Origin: JAXGQD01 sp964574395
GTDB lineage: Bacteria > Bacillota > Clostridia > Saccharofermentanales > Fastidiosipilaceae
Direction: 5' to 3'
Assembly (NCBI GenBank): GCA_964574395.1
Contig: CAZNNL010000003.1
Coordinates: 1-63,963, forward strand
DNA: 63,963 nucleotides
Under the pieces are notes generated by a model that made no database searches, had not been told where the DNA came from, and was given only the letters and a program-made list of their open reading frames with translations. Position 1 is the first letter of the stretch. The number at the start of each line of letters is the position of its first letter. The position numbers were made by a program, and so were the translations under genes. Of this stretch, positions 60,312-63,963 are shown one piece after another.

Positions 60312-60932
60312 ATGAATAAAATGACAGGGAGATCACTATATTCCATTGGTGAAGCATATAGCATTTTATATAATGGTATTCGCAGTATGCGGTACATGAA
60401 AGCGTCTTTGGCAAATGGCACGGTCACTGAGCAATTCAAGGAAAGAACCATGTTGGCTGTCACCGAAGTAAATGCCTGTCCCATGTGTTCCTATGCGCAT
60501 ACAAAAATGGCGTTAGAATCAGATATGACCAAGGATGAGATCAACGCTATGCTTGTGGGCACCTTAGATGATACTCCACCAGATGAGCTTCCCGGCGTAC
60601 TATTCGCACAACACTATGCTGATATGCGTGCAAAGCCTTCTAAATCAAGTTGGCAGCGGCTTTTACAGGATTATGGCAAAGACAAAGCTAATGGCATCCT
60701 CGGCGTGACACGAACCATCATGTTGGGCAATGCCTATGGTATTGTGATTGGCTCGATCAAAGGACGCTTCAAAGGAGAGCCAGACAAACGAAGTAGTCTG
60801 GTATATGAACTGGGCATGTTGCTTACCTTGCCGCCTTTCATGCTTATTGCTTTTTTGCATGTAGGGATAGCTAGGCTTCTCCGTATGCCACTCATTTCGT
60901 TTGAGTCCAAAACTAACGGAACTGTTCTCTAA
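60312..60932 (+). CDS. Carboxymuconolactone decarboxylase (AhpD)-like protein
   Basis: A 206-residue protein of the CMD/AhpD superfamily. The redox centre is VNACPMCSYAHTKMAL near residue 60, with the Cys-x-x-Cys and His of peroxidase-type members. It has a hydrophobic C-terminal segment (LLTLPPFMLIAFLHVGIARLL) that may anchor it to the membrane, which is unusual for the family. GAGGG precedes the ATG. It follows the transporter by 62 bases and may protect against peroxide or reduce thiols. Confidence 0.8.
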   Translation: MNKMTGRSLYSIGEAYSILYNGIRSMRYMKASLANGTVTEQFKERTMLAVTEVNACPMCSYAHTKMALESDMTKDEINAMLVGTLDDTPPDELPGVLFAQHYADMRAKPSKSSWQRLLQDYGKDKANGILGVTRTIMLGNAYGIVIGSIKGRFKGEPDKRSSLVYELGMLLTLPPFMLIAFLHVGIARLLRMPLISFESKTNGTVL

Positions 60933-60945
60933 TATCGGCTGGATT

Positions 60946-61013
60946 CTGCTATCACTCATGCCACTTGTATCACTCTGCTTGGTGATAGCAGGGACACGAG
61001 TGATAGCAGTTTT
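60946..61013. terminator. Nested inverted repeat between convergent genes, likely bidirectional terminator
   Basis: CTGCTATCACTC (60946-60957) is the exact reverse complement of GAGTGATAGCAG (60998-61009), which is followed by TTTT. Inside are GTATCACT and GGTGATAGCAG, so either a long or a short hairpin can form. It lies between the AhpD-like gene and the primase gene, which converge here. It could also be an element boundary or attachment-like site. Confidence 0.5.
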
Positions 61014-61029
61014 CCGTCATCGCTACAAA

Positions 61030-62436
61030 TTATGCCGTCATTTGCCGAGGCGCAATTTTCAGCCCCACCACCACATTGCCAACAGTGCCAGAGCGTCGAA
61101 CATCGAAACGGCGGCGCAGTTCCCCAACGAAGTTTTTGCTGTTCAGTGGGCGGTAGCCGTTATCTTTTGCCCACAGCATATAAGCCGCATACAACTCGCT
61201 GGTCGCAACTCTGATTCCTTCTTGCGGCATAGTGCTTTCCTCGATAAACATTCCAAATATATCCGCCTCAGAGCGATAAGCCGATATGGCAGAGAGAACC
61301 CGTGGCGGTAAAACCAATCCCTCAGCTTGCAGCAGGTGATACCCTTCAATCAGCCAGTTCAGAATGCCGCTCATATTTTTTTGCTTGCGAAATAACTTTT
61401 TCAAGCCAGTATCCTGCTCGCCCTCAGTGAAATGACGGTCAAAAGGAATCAGCTTGACCCTTCCGGAAGAAAAAACGGTGTCGTCAGCGGCACGCGGGAG
61501 ATGATTGGTGTTAATAAAGATTTTACCCTCGGGCCGGAACTCCACCGGGTTCTCATTGAGGTAACGAGCCGTATAGGTGTCACCGCCGGTGAGCTGCTTG
61601 ATAAGGGCAATGTTTAGTTCCATAGCCTTCTCCGGCTCCGGGACGTTGATAAGCCGTGCGCCTTTCAGTCTGGCGATGTCCGGCGAGGCGGCGCTGCCGT
61701 CCGATGGGCGGCGGGATAGAGACTGCGGCTGTGCTGTTTTGGCGTAATCACCCAGGATGTGCGCCACGGTCTCAGTGAGGGTAGACTTGCCATTGCGCGT
61801 AGTGCTGCCGTAGAGTATGAAAAAACATTCCAGAGAGGTGTCACCGGACAAGCAATAACCCAATGCCTTTTGCAGAAACTTTGCCGCATCCGCATCTCCG
61901 CACATGATCTCATTAATGAACATATCCCAACGTTCACAAGCGGCATCCTCTACAAATTTTGCCCTCGCCATTTTTGTGATATAGTCAGCTGGAGAGTGTG
62001 GACGCAGCGCCATCTCCCCCAAGTCAAAAGTACCGTTTTGGCAGTTGAACAGCATGCGGTCATGGTCGAAAGCATTTAAGCTCTTGGGGGCAATAGAGCG
62101 GGCATCCGAAAGCAGGCTCTCTCGCCGTCTCCTGCTGTGGAACCCAGCCACATATTTGATGAATAGCTTGCTTTCATCTGACCCATCATCCTTCGCCTCC
62201 GCATAAGCGATGAGTGCCTGAGCGAAATCTTTGCACAGTTCCATGGCGTACAGGCTGCCATCATCCTTTTTCCAGAACCGCCCTCGGTATATGTACCATG
62301 CCTTTGCCTCGATAACATAGCAGATGATATTGTGATGCAGGTCATAAAATAACCGTGCCATGCCAATATCATTGTGAGGGTAATCCGGGTTGTCTACAAG
62401 CTTCTTTTCGCCAAATAAGATCATATAGTCCATCAC
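61030..62436 (-). CDS. P4-type plasmid/phage primase-helicase
   Basis: A 468-residue protein with a D5-like N-terminal domain and a superfamily 3 helicase: Walker A YGSTTRNGKSTLTE near residue 220, Walker B region ARLINVPEPEKA, and sensor GKIFINTNHLPRAADDTV. These proteins start replication of plasmids, phages and mobilisable elements. It overlaps the relaxase gene by four bases. With the MobV gene it marks a mobile element. Confidence 0.9.
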   Translation of the reverse strand: MMDYMILFGEKKLVDNPDYPHNDIGMARLFYDLHHNIICYVIEAKAWYIYRGRFWKKDDGSLYAMELCKDFAQALIAYAEAKDDGSDESKLFIKYVAGFHSRRRRESLLSDARSIAPKSLNAFDHDRMLFNCQNGTFDLGEMALRPHSPADYITKMARAKFVEDAACERWDMFINEIMCGDADAAKFLQKALGYCLSGDTSLECFFILYGSTTRNGKSTLTETVAHILGDYAKTAQPQSLSRRPSDGSAASPDIARLKGARLINVPEPEKAMELNIALIKQLTGGDTYTARYLNENPVEFRPEGKIFINTNHLPRAADDTVFSSGRVKLIPFDRHFTEGEQDTGLKKLFRKQKNMSGILNWLIEGYHLLQAEGLVLPPRVLSAISAYRSEADIFGMFIEESTMPQEGIRVATSELYAAYMLWAKDNGYRPLNSKNFVGELRRRFDVRRSGTVGNVVVGLKIAPRQMTA

Positions 62437-63599
62437 TTCGTCTCCTCCCGTGCCTGTGTTTTTTCCATCTTCTGTTCTGAAATAAATGTGCGCAGCTTGT
62501 TCGGAATGGAGCGGATCGCCCGAATATAATCTTTGACCTCATCCCAAAGACTGTTGTAGTTGGTTTTCCATGAATCACGCTCACGCTGCAATGTTTTTAC
62601 CTGCGACTGTACATCTTTTACCTTGGCATCAAGCAACACACACCGCTTAGCCATAGTGGAAACCGTGTCCCAATCCGCATTGGCCACGATTTTGTTATTG
62701 CCAGATTTACCCGGTCTCGCCATTTTGTCAATCTCGCCCTGCGATGCGGAAATGCCGGAGCGCACCTTGGTAGCCTCCACAAGAAAATCAACCTCTGCTT
62801 TTTTCTTTTCTGCCTGCGCGTCCAACTCACCCAATCGCAATGTGTCCTGCTGAATCTTGTAGTCCAGCACCTCCAGATGCTCAGCGGTAGAACCACGCTC
62901 CCCGCGAGTGAACCCATCAAAGCCAGCAGTGCGCATGCCGTCATGGAATCTGTCCTGAAGCAGCGAGTACGAGTTAATCCAGTGGCCCTTGCCATCTTTG
63001 AACCTCGGCCACTTTTTGGAATGAGAAATCTGCGGAATGACCTCTTTTACTGTGCCTACCAGTGCCGGGTCTTTGCAACGCTTCGACCATAAAACCTGCT
63101 TCTCCACCACCGGCACATAGACTACATGCAGATGATAATGATACACATCCCGGCCAAGCTGCTGTGACAGCGCGGTATTTTTTTCATCGGCATGCATCAC
63201 GGCGGAAAGAATATACTCCTCGCCGCCGACCTCCTCCACGGCAAGGCGATAGGCTGCCTCGTAGAACTTTTTCGCAAAATCATAGCCGCCATTTTCCTCA
63301 AAGTAGACAGTGTTCACATCGAACACCAGCTCATCGAAAACCTTGGCATCTGCTTTCAAGCCGCGCCTCACGATGACCTTTTCCTCCAGCAGCCGGTTAA
63401 AGGTTTGCTCATAAGTTTCGAGCTGGCCATCTGGCAAGAAGTTTTGCCGGAAATGTACATTAAAGTTTGCGCGCTCCGGCACGATGTCGGCGTTGTAATA
63501 GGATTCATTTTTTCGCTCGTTGTGCCGTTCTCGCACGCCGATTGAACTTGCGGTATATGCTGCATTGCGCACTACCGTGAAATGAGATTTTTCTGCCAC
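62433..63599 (-). CDS. MobV-family relaxase (plasmid mobilisation/recombination protein)
   Basis: A 388-residue relaxase of the Pre/Mob family. The N-terminal half includes the metal-binding His motif YHYHLHVVYVPV near residue 158, after the early block with the conserved Arg and Asn (RERHNERKNESYYN). The C-terminal third is a charged coiled coil. It starts with GTG five bases after GGAGGG. Such proteins nick oriT and let the element move with a helper; no oriT could be pinpointed, but the region upstream of 63600 is the usual place. Confidence 0.88.
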   Translation of the reverse strand: MAEKSHFTVVRNAAYTASSIGVRERHNERKNESYYNADIVPERANFNVHFRQNFLPDGQLETYEQTFNRLLEEKVIVRRGLKADAKVFDELVFDVNTVYFEENGGYDFAKKFYEAAYRLAVEEVGGEEYILSAVMHADEKNTALSQQLGRDVYHYHLHVVYVPVVEKQVLWSKRCKDPALVGTVKEVIPQISHSKKWPRFKDGKGHWINSYSLLQDRFHDGMRTAGFDGFTRGERGSTAEHLEVLDYKIQQDTLRLGELDAQAEKKKAEVDFLVEATKVRSGISASQGEIDKMARPGKSGNNKIVANADWDTVSTMAKRCVLLDAKVKDVQSQVKTLQRERDSWKTNYNSLWDEVKDYIRAIRSIPNKLRTFISEQKMEKTQAREETK

Positions 63600-63698
63600 A
63601 GTTTCCCTCCTGTTCGATGTAATTTATTCGTGCCATGTGTTGCATATTTCGTGCAAATGGCATATAATATAGTTACCAGCACGAAAGGAGATGATTGC

Positions 63699-63963
63699 AT
63701 GGCTGGCCCTACCACCAATATCAGTATTCGCATGGATGCGGATTTGAAAGCACAGGCTGACACGCTGTTCACAGAACTCGGTATGAACATATCCACCGCC
63801 TTTAATATTTTTGTGCGCCAATCGCTCCGTGAGGGTAAGATTCCTTTTGATATTTCTCTGAATCAGCCCAACAAAGAAACGATGGCCGCGATGCTTGAGG
63901 CGGAGAGCATAGGGAAAGACCCGTCTGTAAAAGGCTACACCGACTTGGATGAGTTGTTCTCTG
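63699..63963 (+). CDS. RelB/DinJ-family antitoxin, cut by the window end
   Basis: 88 residues are visible. The ribbon-helix-helix start is NISIRMDADLKAQADTLF, followed by LGMNISTAFNIFVRQSLREGKIPFDI, the DinJ pattern. The tail is typical for binding a RelE/YafQ-type toxin, whose gene probably follows outside the window. AAAGGAG precedes the ATG. It is divergent from the relaxase gene and probably stabilises the mobile element. Confidence 0.88.
   Translation, partial: MAGPTTNISIRMDADLKAQADTLFTELGMNISTAFNIFVRQSLREGKIPFDISLNQPNKETMAAMLEAESIGKDPSVKGYTDLDELFS

Noticed and set aside
1..63963. CRISPR arrays, tRNA and rRNA genes
   Set aside because: I saw no regularly spaced repeats and no tRNA or rRNA signatures on either strand.

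Overview
The window looks like one contig of a low-GC, anaerobic Bacillota bacterium of the Clostridia type. Signs of this are strong AGGAGG-type ribosome binding sites with frequent TTG and GTG starts, SAM-I and TPP riboswitches, AddAB rather than RecBCD, Pta-AckA acetate production, an Asr-type sulfite reductase and clostridial-style lipoproteins. The species cannot be named from the sequence. One run of 100 N (28966-29065) splits thiM.

Layout. 1-10.4 kb, all on the minus strand: a DUF3006 protein, a ribose/galactose-type sugar ABC transporter (binding protein, permease, double ATPase), its likely control module (membrane-anchored sugar-binding protein, YesM-like kinase, YesN-like regulator), mutM and an XRE regulator. 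10.6-21.5 kb, plus strand: an RNA methyltransferase, proA, rpiB, upp and the F-type ATP synthase operon. In that operon atpH is missing as a separate gene and a delta-like C-terminal domain is fused in front of alpha. 21.5-27 kb, minus strand: a compact Tad/Flp pilus operon (P-loop-less TadZ-like protein, CpaF ATPase, a fused TadB-TadC protein, Flp pilin, DUF6382-FHA protein). 27.1-31.3 kb: thiamin salvage under a TPP riboswitch (cytX-thiM-thiE-thiW-thiD). 31.4-36 kb: metK under a SAM riboswitch, comF, pta, ackA. 36-41.2 kb: a lipid cluster (MarR, ACP, DagK-like kinase, PlsC, membrane protein, acyl-CoA ligase). 41.2-53.3 kb: addB-addA, tRNA adenosine deaminase, galK, a zinc-ribbon membrane protein, mnmA, trxB.

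From about 53.4 kb the character changes. A junction zone with a short ORF and a gene remnant leads into a tightly coupled operon: a hydrosulfide-channel-like FNT protein, asrABC and an iron-chelate-type ABC transporter. An AhpD-like protein follows, then part of a mobile element (MobV relaxase, P4-type primase, RelB/DinJ antitoxin cut by the window end). This segment looks horizontally acquired.

The most unusual signal is not a gene. The octamer TGGCAAAA (or TTTTGCCA) occurs 48 times by my hand count, in almost equal numbers on the two strands, in several reading frames and also between genes; chance predicts about two. All but one copy lie left of 52.8 kb. This resembles a DNA uptake sequence or another genome-wide recognition word, in a genome with comF and pilus genes, and its near absence on the right independently marks that DNA as foreign. 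The second highlight is the delta-alpha ATP synthase fusion. A third is a cluster of three DnaA-box-like 9-mers upstream of proA, close to where gene orientation switches from minus to plus.
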